A program made the position numbers and the translations under genes. DNA of 64,000 nucleotides, from contig JAQFVV010006475.1 of NCBI GenBank assembly GCA_028023455.1, positions 62,001 through 126,000 of the forward strand, read 5' to 3'. The notes under the pieces were generated by a model, which made no database searches, was not told where the DNA came from, and was given only the letters and a program-made list of their open reading frames with translations. This DNA comes from Epiperipatus broadwayi. Its lineage: Eukaryota > Onychophora > Udeonychophora > Euonychophora > Peripatidae. This document shows positions 13,307 to 26,649 of this stretch, in pieces. Position 1 is the stretch's first letter. Each line of letters begins with the position of its first letter.

Positions 13307-15168
13307 AACAAAAAATTTTAAAAAATTATTTACAAATTTTAGTGACAATTAAATGAATGGATAAAAATGAAATAAGGATTGACTTAATTAATTTCTGGAA
13401 TGACTTAACTAATTTCTGGAATCCTATACTTTTACTTCAAGTTAAATATAGAAATTCCAATAGCAGTTGAAAAAACAGTGAATAAAAGCATTCATTATAA
13501 ATATTTTTTTTAAACCTATTATTTTTAAAGTTTTAGCATTCCACATTTTGGCCAAATGTTTGAAAGTAAAATTGTGCATGTTAAATAAAGATTGTTTAAA
13601 AAATAGTTTTTAATACGCAAGCATTTTAAAAAATCAACTTTTTCAATCAAATAAAAAGCTATTAACTTTTATATCAAAGATTTGTTTATATTTCAATTTT
13701 GAAAGATCACTAAAATTATTTTGGTACCGATGTAATTGGCTATCTACATTTCTATTTTCTCTTTAAATACTACTTTGACATCATGAAAGAATATTAGAAG
13801 AGTAATCAATCAACTGAAGATTTCTTTGGAAATATGGCAATTTATTGTAATATATAAATTCAAAGGGAATCTAAGATTTTTTCTTACTTTTCATTGACAG
13901 GCCTTTCTTTTTTAGTTTTGAAAAAATGGGAGCAGGGGTAATGAGAGAGAGGAGGTAAAAAAAATAGTCAATTAGATGTTTTCAAGGTTTCTCGATGTCA
14001 TAATACTGGTTTCTTGATGTCATAACACTATCTAATTTTGACTTACAAAATTAATTGATGTAGAATTTCAAACAACTTCTTTTGATTTGTAATTGACAGA
14101 TTTGTTTTGGAAATTTTATTATTATTTGTCTTTCTTCTTCCTTATTGGCTTTTTAAAAAGTGAGAAGAGGGAGGGAAGGAGAGGATAATTAGTGTTCTGT
14201 ATTTTGACTGAAAACAATAATTGTCACCTACATTCAACACAAAGTGCAAATCAAATCAAACAATCAAAATAAAAATGAATAGGCTGGCTTTGAAATAACA
14301 ACAAATTAACAACAACAACAAAAAAAAAACTTAAAATTAAAACTTTTTTCTTATTTATTTAGATTACCACTGCCCGCCCAATAGTTGTTTACTTCTTGAC
14401 TTCACAAAAATCCAAAAATAAAAGGCATCATTGCCACTTTCGTTTTGAATTGAGTAATTTATTGGTAGTGTGCATAAACACTGCAAATTTGCTTTAAATC
14501 TCTTCTATTTTTCTTTTCTCCATCAGATGATCTGAGGTCATCTCTAAATGAAAAACATATCCACAGGTTGTTTTTTTTTTAAATTAAAAACTAAAAAATA
14601 ATAATACAATTTAAATGAACATTCCCAAGTTCCAGGTGTTTTTCATTAAAAACATTTCAAATAATATCATCAATAAACACAATGTTTATTTTTAGTTTAA
14701 TTTCCAACAAGTTAAAAAAAAATATTTTTTTTTTGATAATGCACAGAGAGGAGGGAAAATAGTTTCTTTTCTATATATATTTTTTTTAAATTCTTCACGA
14801 ATCTAGATTTTAGATACACATTGAATTTATAAATTAAGTCATAGAGGTGATAAATCACAAATCGAAATGATATTGCTCTATTCCCCTCCTTCATTTTTGA
14901 AAAAGCAAAGAAAGAAATTAAAAAATTTCTAAAGACAAAAGAAGAATCAAATTTCTAAACCAATGTTTTCCAATTACAAATAAGAAAAAGTTGTTTGAAA
15001 TTTATCTATATTTTGTAAGTCAATATTAGTTAGGTTCATTATAAAAAATCAATTGTGAAAATTTTTGGTAGTGGAGATAGTGTACTGCCACTGCTAGAGA
15101 TGCCATTTCTGCATAAATATGCAGAAATATTCACAGTAGGGGCCCAAAAGCAGCAATGCTTGTTACAG

Positions 15169-15331
15169 CCACTAGGTGGCGCTGTTCACCATGTGTAAGC
15201 ACAGGAACATTCCACCAGCTAGCTGACACCAAAGCTGCCTGCTTGGTGGCGCTGGTAGCCATGCATAAGCCCATTTAGCTTATGTCGTCTGCTACCAGAA
15301 ACTACCAAGATTCTAGCCCACTACGTGGTGC
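15169..15331 (+). promoter_or_regulatory. Cluster of CTCF-like motifs, left palindrome arm
   Basis: CCACTAGGTGGCGC at 15169-15182 fits the CTCF core CCASYAGRKGGCRS at every position. Weaker matches follow at 15239-15252 (three mismatches) and 15318-15331 (two mismatches), all in plus orientation and about 75 bp apart. The block is much richer in GC than its surroundings. Binding is inferred from the motif only. Confidence 0.45.
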
Positions 15332-17682
15332 TGTTTCTCTACGCTACGCACGGAAAAACTGCGCACTCTAACCGCAATATTATTGCAAGGTTAATGTCTA
15401 TGCATATATTACTTAAGAGATAGATAGCGTGTAATTTAAAGGTGTGAATAATGTAAAAGCTACAACTATTTAAATCTGTTTTGTTTATTAATAATGTTAC
15501 ATTCGATTTCACCTCCTCATAAATCCATGTATTGTACTTTCATTCTTTTTAAAAATCGATCTTTTTTTTAAAATTATTTTCTCTAAAAATGATTTTTAAA
15601 AAACAAAACAAAACATGACTACAACTATTTAAATCTGCTTCGACAACTTAATACTGTTACATTGTAATTTCACCTGATAAATCGATGTATTATTAAATTA
15701 ATTTCTTTCTTAAAATCGATCTTTATTTAAAGATTATTTTCTCTAAAAATGATTTTTTTTTTTTACAAAAAAATGTAATTGTTTACAGCAGTCTTTCACT
15801 AACAATCGGGCTAAGCTAATTTTTACAATTTTTTCTTCCCCACGGCAATATTTCTTTGAAAACTTTTGTTTTTACAATTTCAAAGAATATTTCCACTAAC
15901 TGTTAAGTAATATAAATTATATTTCGGATTATTTTAATAACTAAAAATGTCATATACTCACAAGGAAATTTCAAAATAATAGGTTTTATAAGTGTGGCAA
16001 AAGTAAGATATTATAAAGACTCAGGGAAAAAAAAAGATTTAGAGCAAAATGCAAAAGCTAATGATATTATAGCAAAAAGATTCTATTTTGAAGGAAACAA
16101 CACAAGATGTAAAATAATGAAGATAGGACAGTAATCCAAGAGATGTGAAAGAGTGTCATCCACAGATATAAGTTGCAAGTTAAAACATATATACATTTAA
16201 TATCTTCATTGACTGTTAGAATTTAAAATGTCATGGTCTATAAAACAAACACAGATTGGGGAACTATTTTTGAAGTTTGGATTGTTTTGATTAAAAAGTT
16301 AAGAAAAAAGATTGCATAAGAATATCTAGACATATTCTATATGCATAGTGGTAAAATGTACACAAAGTTATTGTTGATGATTGTAATTATAATTCAATAT
16401 TAAATGAGTAATGAAGCCACCGATGGTATGGAAGAAATATGTTGGATATCTAGCTTCAAGAAAACTTACAAGATATAAGATTTTTTAAAGAGAATTTTCA
16501 AAATTGATTTACAGACATATTAGAAAAAGTCTGTAATTCATCGTGAATAATTATATCATATAAACAATTGTTCCAAGTATGAAAATCTACTTAAGTAATT
16601 AAGGATGGCAATAAATTTGTAATCTCCTGAGTGTAGACAATTTCTTGCAGTAAATCACATCTTAATGATTAATCAAAATAAATAATAGTTTATTAGTTGA
16701 TATTGTGAAATCGGTAAATATCAAGTGTCTCTGTTGGGTTATATATATTAAAGTTTGTCTATTTAGAAATTCATTTATAGATTCTTTAAACCACCTAGCT
16801 ACTCACAAACATTCTATTAAAAAATCTGTAGAGATTATAACCAGTAAATAAATTCAAGTATAATTATTATTAATTCCTTTAAGTTTGCCACTGTTTTCCA
16901 TTTGATCACAATCCCATAGGTTAATAATTATTGAAATCTACCGAAAAATGCTATAATACATTGTAATGAGAATTTGAGAGATATCATTCAGGTATAATTT
17001 CAAGTCACTACGAATCCTTTATGAACTCTCATTTTAGTAATGGTTATTAGAATTTGTTATAATCATAATCTAGGATTGATTGTATAATATCAGAAAAAAA
17101 AAAGAATGAACTTTACTTATGTAGACTACTGGAAGTGATGAAGAGAGAAATGTGCGATTAATTAATGAGGCTGAGAAATTGTCAACAATACAATTTATAA
17201 GAACTGTTAAGTACTGAGAAATGGAATAAAAATGATAGCTTGCATAAACGTTGCATGGGAAATGCAAAGTTGTAATCATTTAGGGTTTGACTACATTGTG
17301 AACTTAAAAAAATAAATATAATGTCAGGAAACTAGTATTAATATTGGAATACATGTATAATTATAACAAAGCCAATAATTCTTAAAGATAAATCAGACCA
17401 GAGACATTTTTCAAATTAAACAAGATAATGATGCCCATTACCTGGTCTGCCATTCAATAATTATTTTGAATTAGCCAGAATTTGAGAATGTTTCAGAATT
17501 GCACATTATTGAAAAGCAAATGGATTACAAAAAAAAAAAATTAGTTAGTGAACTTTTAATTGTGAATTAATATCTTTAATATTCATTATGGTTACGACAC
17601 GCAAGGGTGAATCCATAAATAAAAAGTTAAGATCTAGGTTTTATCGTCACAATAGGCTAATTGTGTAATAGGGTTAGATGAT

Positions 17683-18836
17683 TTAGTGAAGATCAATATC
17701 ATCAACAACCATTATAAATCCACTGCAGGATGAAGGTCTTTCCAAGTTCAATCCATCTTCTCCGATCTTTAGCTTCTCTTCTCCACACCACTCTGCACAC
17801 TTTCTTATTTCATCCATCCATCTCACATGTGATCTCTTTCTGGGTCTTTTATAATCTCTTGGAATCCAGTTTAAAATTTCAATTGTCCATCTATTATCAT
17901 CTCTTCTAGCAATATGTCCAGCCCAGCTCAACTTCAGTCTTTTAATTTTTTCAACAAGGTCAGTAACACCTGTTTGTTCTCTTACCCATATATTGCATTT
18001 TCAATCTCTTCTTGTTACTCCCAATATGCATCTCGCCATACTTCTTTAAGTGGTCTGAAGTTTCTGTATTGCTTTTCTTTTAAGTGACCATGTCTCAGAT
18101 CCATAAGTAAGAACTGGTAAAACACATTTATTAAAAACCTTCTTTTTAAACACATAGGCATATTTCCTTTCAGCACTAAGTTATTTCTACCAAAAGCACT
18201 CCAACCAAGTTTAATTCTATGATTAATTTCATCCATTATGTTTCCATCTGTATTAATAATCTGATTAAGATAGTTCTAGCTATTAACTTCTTCTAACCCA
18301 TCATAATCAATCTTTATTTTCATATTTTAAGAATATCCATTAAACATTACTGTAATCTTTTTTACATTTATCTTTAGTCCTGCTTTCATCTGGTAACTCC
18401 TGCAACATTTCCTGAGGCTCTAAAACATTATTAGCAAAAACTACTACATCATCTTCAAAATCTAAATGACTTAAATAATCTCCATTTACTTTCACTCCTT
18501 TAGTTTCCCATTTTAATCCATAAAATACTCTTGCAACACTGCTATAAAAAGTTTTGGAGGTATGGACTCACCCTATCTTACACCCTTCTCAATGTTGACT
18601 TTACTAGTATCATTATGTAATCTAATTGTTGTTGAAATATTCTTTAAAATATGACAATATCCTGGATCTATACCCTGATGATCCAATCCTTTAATCACTG
18701 AAGAAATGTTTATAGAATCAAATGTCTTTTCATAATCTACAACTTCTCTCAATACCTGGATATGATCTACTGTACTAAAACCATTTTTAAATACAGTTTG
18801 TTCGCTTGGTTGGTGAAAATCCAATATTCTCTGTAG
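17683..18836 (-). mobile_element. RTE-type LINE remnant, reverse transcriptase and C-terminus
   Basis: Minus-strand frames read QPSEQTVFKNGFSTVDHIQV, VDYEKTFDS, HQGIDPGYCHIL, RLHNDTSKVNIEKGVR (18573-18836), then GRNNLVLKGNMP (18015-18236), then SWAGHIARRDDNRWT and WMDEIRKCAEWC (17683-17931). This is the order of the reverse transcriptase and tail of RTE/endonuclease-reverse transcriptase elements. Several stops and frame shifts break it. About 18 residues usually found between DHIQV and VDYEKTFDS are missing. The FADD catalytic box is not readable. The 3' end has a TGATGATATTGATC-like tail, usual for the clade. Dead copy, 5' truncated. Confidence 0.88.
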
Positions 18837-20855
18837 ATGAGTTGTATTATCGTGGTAAAAATTTTGTTAAATCAAACTTTGCTATAAATGAGTTGTAATT
18901 ACTTTGATAAAGATTTTGTATAAATACTTTGTTTGTATAGATAGATACTTTGTTTTCTTGTTTTTATAACTACATAATTCTTTATAAATGTCTCTCTCAC
19001 ATTCCATTATGTCTGCCATCTTCCTTTTTAGTAATAGTTCTATTTTTTTTCTTTTTATTGTTGAAACATCTTTCTTTCAAATAACAAGATGTTTTCCACT
19101 TTTGAGATTTTTATTTTGTTTCATAGATTTTTTTGCCAATTCAAAATTATCTTATAATGTAATTAATTCTTTTTCATGCCATTTTACAAAACTGTAAATA
19201 CACAATTTCTTTAATGGATTATTTTTAAAAATTTTCATATTTTTTATTTTTTAATACATTATTTTATCTCAGTAGATAATTTATTGATCAATTGTTGCTT
19301 TTTTATACCAACTATCTTTTTTGCAGTTCTTAATAAAGTTATCTTCATATTAATTTTCTTGAAGCTAGATATCCAATATATTTCTTCCATACCATCAGTG
19401 GCTTCATTACACATTTGATATTCAATTATTATTACAATCATCTACAACAACTTTGTGTACATTTACCCACTATGCATATAGAATATGTCCAGATATTCTT
19501 ATGCAATCTTTTTTTCTTAACTTTTTAAACAAAACAATCCAAACTTCAAAAATAGTTCCCCAATCTGTGTTTGTTTTATAGACCATGACATTTTAAATTC
19601 TAACAATCAATGAAGATATTAAATGTATATATTTTTTAACTTGCAACTTATATCTGTGGATGACACTCTTTCACGATGAACTACAGACTTTTTCTAATAT
19701 GTTTGTAAATCAATTTTGAAAATTCTCTTTAAAAAATCTTATATCTTGTAAGTTTTCTTGAAGCTAGATATCCAACATATTTCTTCCATACCATCAGTGG
19801 CTTCATTACACATTTAATATTCAATTATTATTACAATCATCTACAATAACTTTGTGTACATTTACCCACTATGCATATAGAATATGTCCAGATATTCTTA
19901 TGCAATCTTTTTTTCTTAACTTTTTAAACAAAACAATCCAAACTTCAAAAATAGTTCCCCAATCTGTGTTTGTTTTATAGACCATGACATTTTAAATTCT
20001 AACAGTCAATGAAGATATTAAATGTATATATTTTTTAACTTGCAACTTATATCTGTGGATGACACTCTTTCACATCTCTTGGATTACTGTCCAATCTTCA
20101 TTAATTTACATCTTGTGTTGTTTCCTTCAAAATAGAATCTTTTTGCTATATTATCATTAGCTTTTGCATTTTGCTCTAAATCTTCTTTTTTGCCACACTT
20201 ATAAAACCTATTATTTTGAAATTTCCTTGTGAGTATATGACATTTTTAGTTATTAAAATAATCCAAAATATAATTTGTATTAGTTAACAGTTAATGGAAA
20301 TATTCTTTGAAATTGTAAAAACAAAAGTTTTCAAAGAAATATTGCCATAGAAAAAAAAAAATTGTAAAAATTAGCTTAGCCTGATTGTTAGCGAAAGATT
20401 GCTGTAAACAATTACATTTTTTTTTTAAAAAAATCATTTTTAGAAAAAAATAATCTTTAAATAAAGATCGATTTTAAAAAAGAAATTAATTTAATAATAC
20501 ATCGGTTTATCAGGTGAAATTAGAATGTAACAGTATTAAGTTGTTGAAGCAGATTTAAATAGTTGTGGTCATGTTTTTTTTTTTTTTAAAAAAATCATTT
20601 TTAGAGAAAATAATTTTAAAAAAAAGATCGATTTTTAAAAAGAATGAAGGTACAATACATGGATTTATGAGAAGGTGAAATCGAATGTAACATTATTAAT
20701 AAACAAAACAGATTTAAATAGTTGTGGCTTTTACATTATTCACACCTTTAAATTACATGCTATCTATCTCTTAAGTAATATATGCACAGACGTTGACCTT
20801 GCAATAATATTGCAGTTAGAGTGCGCAGTTTTTCCGTGCATAGCGTGGAAAAACA

Positions 20856-21017
20856 GCACCGCGTAGTGGGCTAGAATCTTGGTAGTTGCTGGTAGCAGAC
20901 GACGTAAGCTAAATGGGCTTACGTATGCAACCAGCGCCACCAAGTGGGCAGCTTTGGTGTCAGCTAGCTGGTGGAATGTTCCTAAGCTTACGCATGGTGT
21001 TCAGCGCCATCTAGTGG
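20856..21017 (-). promoter_or_regulatory. Cluster of CTCF-like motifs, right palindrome arm
   Basis: Mirror of the left cluster: minus-strand CCACTAGATGGCGC at 21004-21017 fits the CTCF core fully. CCACTTGGTGGCGC at 20934-20947 has one mismatch and 20856-20869 has two. Orientation is opposite to the left arm, so the two clusters face each other across about 5.7 kb. Confidence 0.45.
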
Positions 21018-21484
21018 CTGAAACGAGCATTGCTGCTTTTGGGTCCCTACAGTGGATATTTCTGTGTGTTTATGCAGAAATGGCATCTCTAGCAGTGGCA
21101 GTACACTATCTCCACTACTACCAATTTTTTTTCCCCGTCTCTTTCTCGCTCCTTCACCCCACCCCCTCTCTTCTCTCCATTTTTCTCAAAACCCAATAAG
21201 AAATTGAAAAGAGAAATAAAAGTTCACAAAAAAAAAAAAAGACCTGTCAATAAAAACAAATACTAAGAGGTTTTAGATTACACGTTGAATTTATAAATTA
21301 AGACATAATTGCAGTACTACAATAAACTGCCATTTTCCCAAACAAATCTTCAATTGATCAATTAGTCATCTCAGTATTCTTTCATGACAACAAAGCAATC
21401 TTTAATGAATAAATTAAAAAGAAAATCAATTTTAGATAGCCGACTAAATCAGTACCAATATTTTTTAGTGTAATTTTTTAAAAT

Positions 21485-22540
21485 ATATATATACCATCCC
21501 TTGCGTGCATTAGTGAAAACTTACTGAACTGATATTAATATATATGAAATTTTATCTACCAATCCCTCGAGTTCATATTGTACTGTCAGTGATATACAGC
21601 AAATATACAAAATTTGAACAAATTCTATTGAATATAAATATATTAAACCTTAATTATAAAAACTTTACCCAAACAAACCAACCAACAAATAATAGAGATT
21701 CTAACTTCAATAAAAGTGTTTAAAATAATTTTATTTTTGGTATACTTTGTACTAAATTCAACTTAAATCCGCTTTATAAATATTATTTACTTTAAATAAG
21801 TAAAATATATTACGGAAATAAAAACATCTAATAAATAAATGATTAATCATTTAACTAATGCATCAGAATAAATTTAATTTTTATATTATACCAATATATC
21901 TGAAAGTTTATTGATTGATTGATAGAATTTCAGTTAATTTATGTTTGAATAATGTTCACACTTGTGGTTGAGATACTTCATCTGCATATATTAAGCATTA
22001 AGTTCCGTGAATATCTGAAAACACTTTGGTAGTTAAAACAAAATACATATTTTATCAAAAGTTTTTGAATACATTGATTTAAATGACAATAATTAAATTG
22101 AAAGTTGGATTTTATTCTTCACATGATGAATGGAATGATCAGTCATTCAATAACTAAATATTTTAAAGATATTATAGATTGAATAGATATTATATATTTT
22201 AATCATATAAAACATATGGTGAAATTTATAATGGTATTTAAGTTTTCCCTACTCACTTTTAATTTATATAGTGCAGAAAGTATTTGAAAACTGTTTTGAC
22301 TTTGTTCATTACTGTCTTGTTAATTTAAGGATCAGATGCATTCAATGAGTTTCTAATGAAAGGTTTTTGGGCTCTCGAGAAGATTCAGGATCCATACAGA
22401 TTGTTCAGAATTGTTAGTCATTAAACTTTGAACGCACTGATTTGCATGATATATATTAGAAATTTGATTTTTTTTATACACATTAAATACATTAACTGCT
22501 CATTCATTATACAAAAGTAAATGAGAACTGCTGCCCTGAA
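21485..22540. other. Intron DNA with no gene seen
   Basis: AT-rich INTS13 intron 2 sequence. No open frame of note, no clear repeat edge. Confidence 0.4.
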
Positions 22541-22543
22541 TAG

Positions 22544-22735
22544 GTTCGTGTAGTGGTAGAATGGCTGACTCTGGAGCTCCAGGTTCATGGATTATGCTCA
22601 GCTGTCATTTCCAGTATTGACTATTTATGAATTTTTGACCATTCAATTATTTGTTAATGATAAACAATCTTAAATAGCCTGCTGCAGGAGAAAAACTGCT
22701 CTAGATTCCTCCACTAAGAAAGAATAAAAAAAGAA
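22544..22735 (+). repeat. tRNA-derived SINE-like element
   Basis: The head has an A-box-like TAGTGGTAGAATGG (about 22550) followed some 30 bp later by B-box-like AGGTTCATGG, the spacing of a tRNA gene. A body containing CTGCTGCAGGAGAAAAACTG follows and ends in an A-rich tail. It resembles other tRNA-headed SINEs in form. No intact tRNA fold. Confidence 0.5.
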
Positions 22736-23487
22736 TATTTACCAAGCTAATCAGCTTCTGGTTGATGGGAGTTTTAATAATTTTCATTGTTCATTTCATA
22801 GTCAATTAGTAATAGCCAAAAGCCCATTTACCAGTCAATAACAGGATAATTAGCTGGAATAGTGATGGACTAATTACTTAAATAAAAGTAGTGAGCTCTT
22901 AAAAAGTCTTAGTTACTCTAAAAAAAAAATTTCAAGTTTCATCCTAATTTGAACTTTGGGTGATGAATAGTATAAAGAGAAATGAGATAATGACAATGGT
23001 ATTATGTGCTAGTATAATCACATGTCCATTCTTTAATTACATATGATCCAATTCCAATTCCAATCTTTTCTTTCATTGTTTTTAATCTCTGCCTCTTCTA
23101 TTTTTGTTTTTCACTTTCTGAAAGTAGGATGGCAATACTCATTTATAAATGATTGCTAACGAACCATCGTAGCTCTGTTTCTCATTCTCTGTTTATTTAT
23201 TTACCTTCCTGTTACGCCACTTAAGATTAGTACATTTTAGTCATCATGAGCGTTTTGTACCATTAGTCATTCCTTTCCAATAAATGGGGCAATGAGATTG
23301 CATAACATTTCCATTCTTTAATTATATGTAAATTACCTCTAAAAAATATATATTTTTTTTATTTATTTATTCACCGACTTGTTATGTTTTATCTTTCTAT
23401 ATATATTTTTTTCTAGAATTAAAATTATTACATTTGTTTACAATGATGATATATATAAATTATTCATAAACATTAAACATTACTTAC

Positions 23488-23562
23488 ATGGTGTAAACTC
23501 TGCTCATCTTGAGTCCAAGTATTTAAACAGTAAGCTCTTGTATCACTTACAATCAGTCTTAA
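23488..23562 (-). CDS. INTS13: INTS13 (Asunder), coding exon 2 (75 bp micro-exon)
   Basis: A 25-codon exon far too short to stand out as an open frame. It reads LRLIVSDTRAY, CLNTW, then TQDEQSLHH, matching the family segment with VSD followed by LNSW and a DEQN-like stretch, which must lie between exons 1 and 3. The acceptor is ATATTTGCAG just above 23562 and the donor is GTAAGT (23482-23487), both consensus. It starts and ends in phase 0, as exons 1 and 3 require. Introns: 7.1 kb upstream (23563-30674) and 17.8 kb downstream (5641-23487). A longer plus-strand open frame over the same place is a shadow. What I see are the splice sites, phases and motif; the gene name is family knowledge. Confidence 0.88.
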
Positions 23563-26500
23563 CTGCAAATATATAGAATATAACCAATGCACAAAAGTCA
23601 ATTATAAAAAATTAAAAAAACATTAAAGCTATATATTTTACCATTAAAAAAAAAATAAACATGCAAAAAATAAAATAAGAAACTTTTAAAAAACAAAAGT
23701 TAGTTTATTAACAAACATAAATGTGATTTACTTAATAATCAAAGACATTGTTTAGATTAAAAAGAATGTAAAGTATTAAGCATGAAAGTTTATTAAAATA
23801 AAATCGCTAAACTTGTTAATACAGAAATGACATATTAAATCACTACTTTCTAATTTAATTTAACCAGTGAATGTGTATGTATATTGTGATGGGAATTGGT
23901 TTTCTCCATTTATATCTCTATATAAATTTTTATCTATAAAAATTTACTGACTAAGAATGAGTGAGTGTCAGAAATAATTACCAAATATACTTAGTTTGAT
24001 AGCCTAACTAATTATTATGGTCAGATTGGATATCGAACCATATTTTCTGTCCATCATGCCCATAAAACAGGTTCAAGTAGATGAGGTTCTATTCCTTGTT
24101 ACTATAGATATTATTTATTTATAATATATTTATGATACTGCAGATTAGAGTGCCATCTCTATAATGAGAAAATCTACAGGACGAGTTCAAATCCAACTCT
24201 CCCTAGCTTGATATTCAAAACTTCCATTAATCCATAACTGCTCGAACATGGCAATGCATCATAAGATAATCACTTATTTGATACAGCAACATGAATCATC
24301 ACTTATTTTTAATCAAATAACAATAAAATAAAAAAACTGGGCAATTAGCTCTGTACCACAATTATACAGACTTGGCTTAATGGAAAAAGGACTATCAATT
24401 ACTTTTAATTAGTTAGTAAATCAAATTTATTAATACTGTATATACTAATTGGGTTAGTCTTACATATATTTACAAACTACAAAAATTCATCCACAACATG
24501 ATAATAAAAGACTTAATTGATAAAATACAAACAAAAAAAAAATATTAATTAAAAAAATATAAAATAAAAATACATTAGAATAAAAAAATATAAAAACCAA
24601 TTGATATGCATTCATGAGATATATAAGAAAAATACTGATTACACATATATTACAAAAATATTTATGGACTTGCACTTAAGAAATATATAAGGTAAAAATA
24701 TTAATACAAAATACATATTGGAAATATTTATAAATATTTCTAAGAGTTTATTTATTTTAGACCTATAACTAAAAAAAATGGATTAGTAAAGTTTTACTAA
24801 TTTATTATTTCATGATCACACTTGTCTTTCGAATGCTTATTTTAAGCTCAAATTTATGAATTGATTCCTACAGATTTAACTTTTTATGGAAATTGTTCAT
24901 TCAGACAGTTTCTTGGTTACTTTCAGTTTCCAACCTTGGTATGATTTCATGTTTAGAGTTGGATTTTTTTAAACAGTTTCTATCCCTGCTAGTTCAAGAT
25001 GCAATCTTATTGTCTGATTTCTTATTAATACATCATATATATTTCTTTATTGTCGGATTTTAGCAGATGACCCTTTGGTAGATGGAAATCTCAGAAAACA
25101 GCAAATATCTCTCAAAAAATTATGGGCTTATTTTTAACTGGTTTAGGGTATTTTCTTTATGATTATTAGCAACATTATGGCAAGATCAGAACATTAACAC
25201 ACATCAGGAAGTTAGCCTAACATTGGAAAAGTCATCACATTTTCATCTTTGCAATATATATTATAACTTTCTGGCTAATATATTAATATTTCATCAGTAT
25301 GTCTTAGCCTTTCACATTTCATATCAGTATAGTGGTTTGACTCTGATTTAGGATACTCAATGACAAGCAAAGTAATACCAGAAAAGACAAATTAACAAGA
25401 GCAGAGATGAAAGATTTTAAACTTTTTTTACACTTTTTCTCATTACTGATTTTTGAAAGACATTTTTTTTAACCAACATCCATCTGCACATAAATTCTTG
25501 GCTTATCTGTATCTATATTTTTTTCTTCACATCATTAATTAGTTAGTTTACTACTTTAATTACATCATTAATTACTGTGATATTTATTAATCTTGTATCT
25601 AAATTTTTATGTAATCAAATCTTATCAAAAATAGCAAACATTCAGGACTAGTTAATCAAATCTTACCGAAAACAGTAAATATTCAGGATTAGTTAAATCA
25701 GAGGTTTCCTTGTACATTTTTTATTTTATCTTAAAAAATAAATGTATTATTTAATTTAAAATTTTTTTATTATTTAATTCACTAAAAATAAATTTATTTC
25801 ACTAATATAAGGAGAAATCGATTTTATACAAGTTTCTCTCTTTTTTTTTTTCATTTTATACATAAATATATTTATATTTGAGGCTAAACATATAGCACAC
25901 AATCACAATATTACCATTTAAATTACAAAAAAAAAAAAAAATTGAATGTGAACAAAAAATATTGTTCTATTTTGAATCTGTTAAGCCCAATAGTCTTGAA
26001 ATACATATTTTCTGTTAGTACAAAATAGTATTCTAGCACATTATACCATCCTAGAAAAACTATTTCAATGACAAATTCAGTAATGATTGTTTATATTTAA
26101 GAACTAAGTAAAATAAACACTTTGTTGAATTAAATAAACTTGGAAATATTTGGCAGCTAATAACGCACATAGGATGAATATACACAATAATTCTTACCAC
26201 ATAATCACATATTGACTAGATACACGCTATCCATGTATTTATTTTGGTTACATTATATGTTACTTTACATCAGACTTGTTCTAATCTTTTATTTATCTAA
26301 TGGTAAGCTCGTCTAGCAATTACTAATAAGTAAATATATAAATAAAAAATATAGGAATGGATATAGCAATATAAATTACTGGAAACATAAACATGATATA
26401 ATATAGTCTCTCCCAAGTTCAGATGCAATATTTCAACATTTGCTGGTTCATTTCCAGATGGGGGGGGGGGGGTAAACTTTTACTGTATGGCAAAATTTTA

Positions 26501-26640
26501 ATTAATTTTGATCATCACATAAATGCGTTTTAAATAGAATGTCACTATCATCAGTAATCACTCCCAAATGAGAATTGCCATTCCAATTCCAAAAGGGGAT
26601 AAGACAAAACAAATAAATAATAATAATATTAAAGATGAGT
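23563..26640. other. INTS13 intron 1, proximal part
   Basis: About 3 kb without a gene. A possible second SINE head lies at 24145-24215 (B-box-like GAGTTCAAATCC). A G12-14 run is at about 26459-26472. A 62-codon minus frame at 24487 is low complexity. Confidence 0.35.
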
Positions 26641-26649
26641 TTTACGTAA

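Larger units (their letters stand above)
13695..21480. repeat. 7.8 kb imperfect palindrome (large inverted repeat) in INTS13 intron 2
   Basis: The best arms are 15063-16545 and about 19675-21124, reverse complements over roughly 1.45 kb at high similarity. Homology continues outward at lower similarity: 13695-13905 pairs with 21240-21480, with about 1.1 kb extra in the left arm. Each arm includes an internal tandem repeat of about 152 bp (15463-15600 and 15616-15757; mirrored at 20410-20700) and a GC-richer block with CTCF-like motifs. The right arm has an added direct duplication (19353-19674 repeated at 19752-20073, period 399). The centre holds an RTE LINE remnant. The 106-codon frame at 20879-21199 is an arm by-product. 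Either a large fold-back element or an inverted duplication. Confidence 0.8.

Noticed and set aside
20879-21199. 106-codon plus-strand open frame, one of the longer ones
   Set aside because: Lies wholly in the right palindrome arm and its adjoining pyrimidine tract; the mirrored left arm has no equivalent frame, and the residues show no domain.
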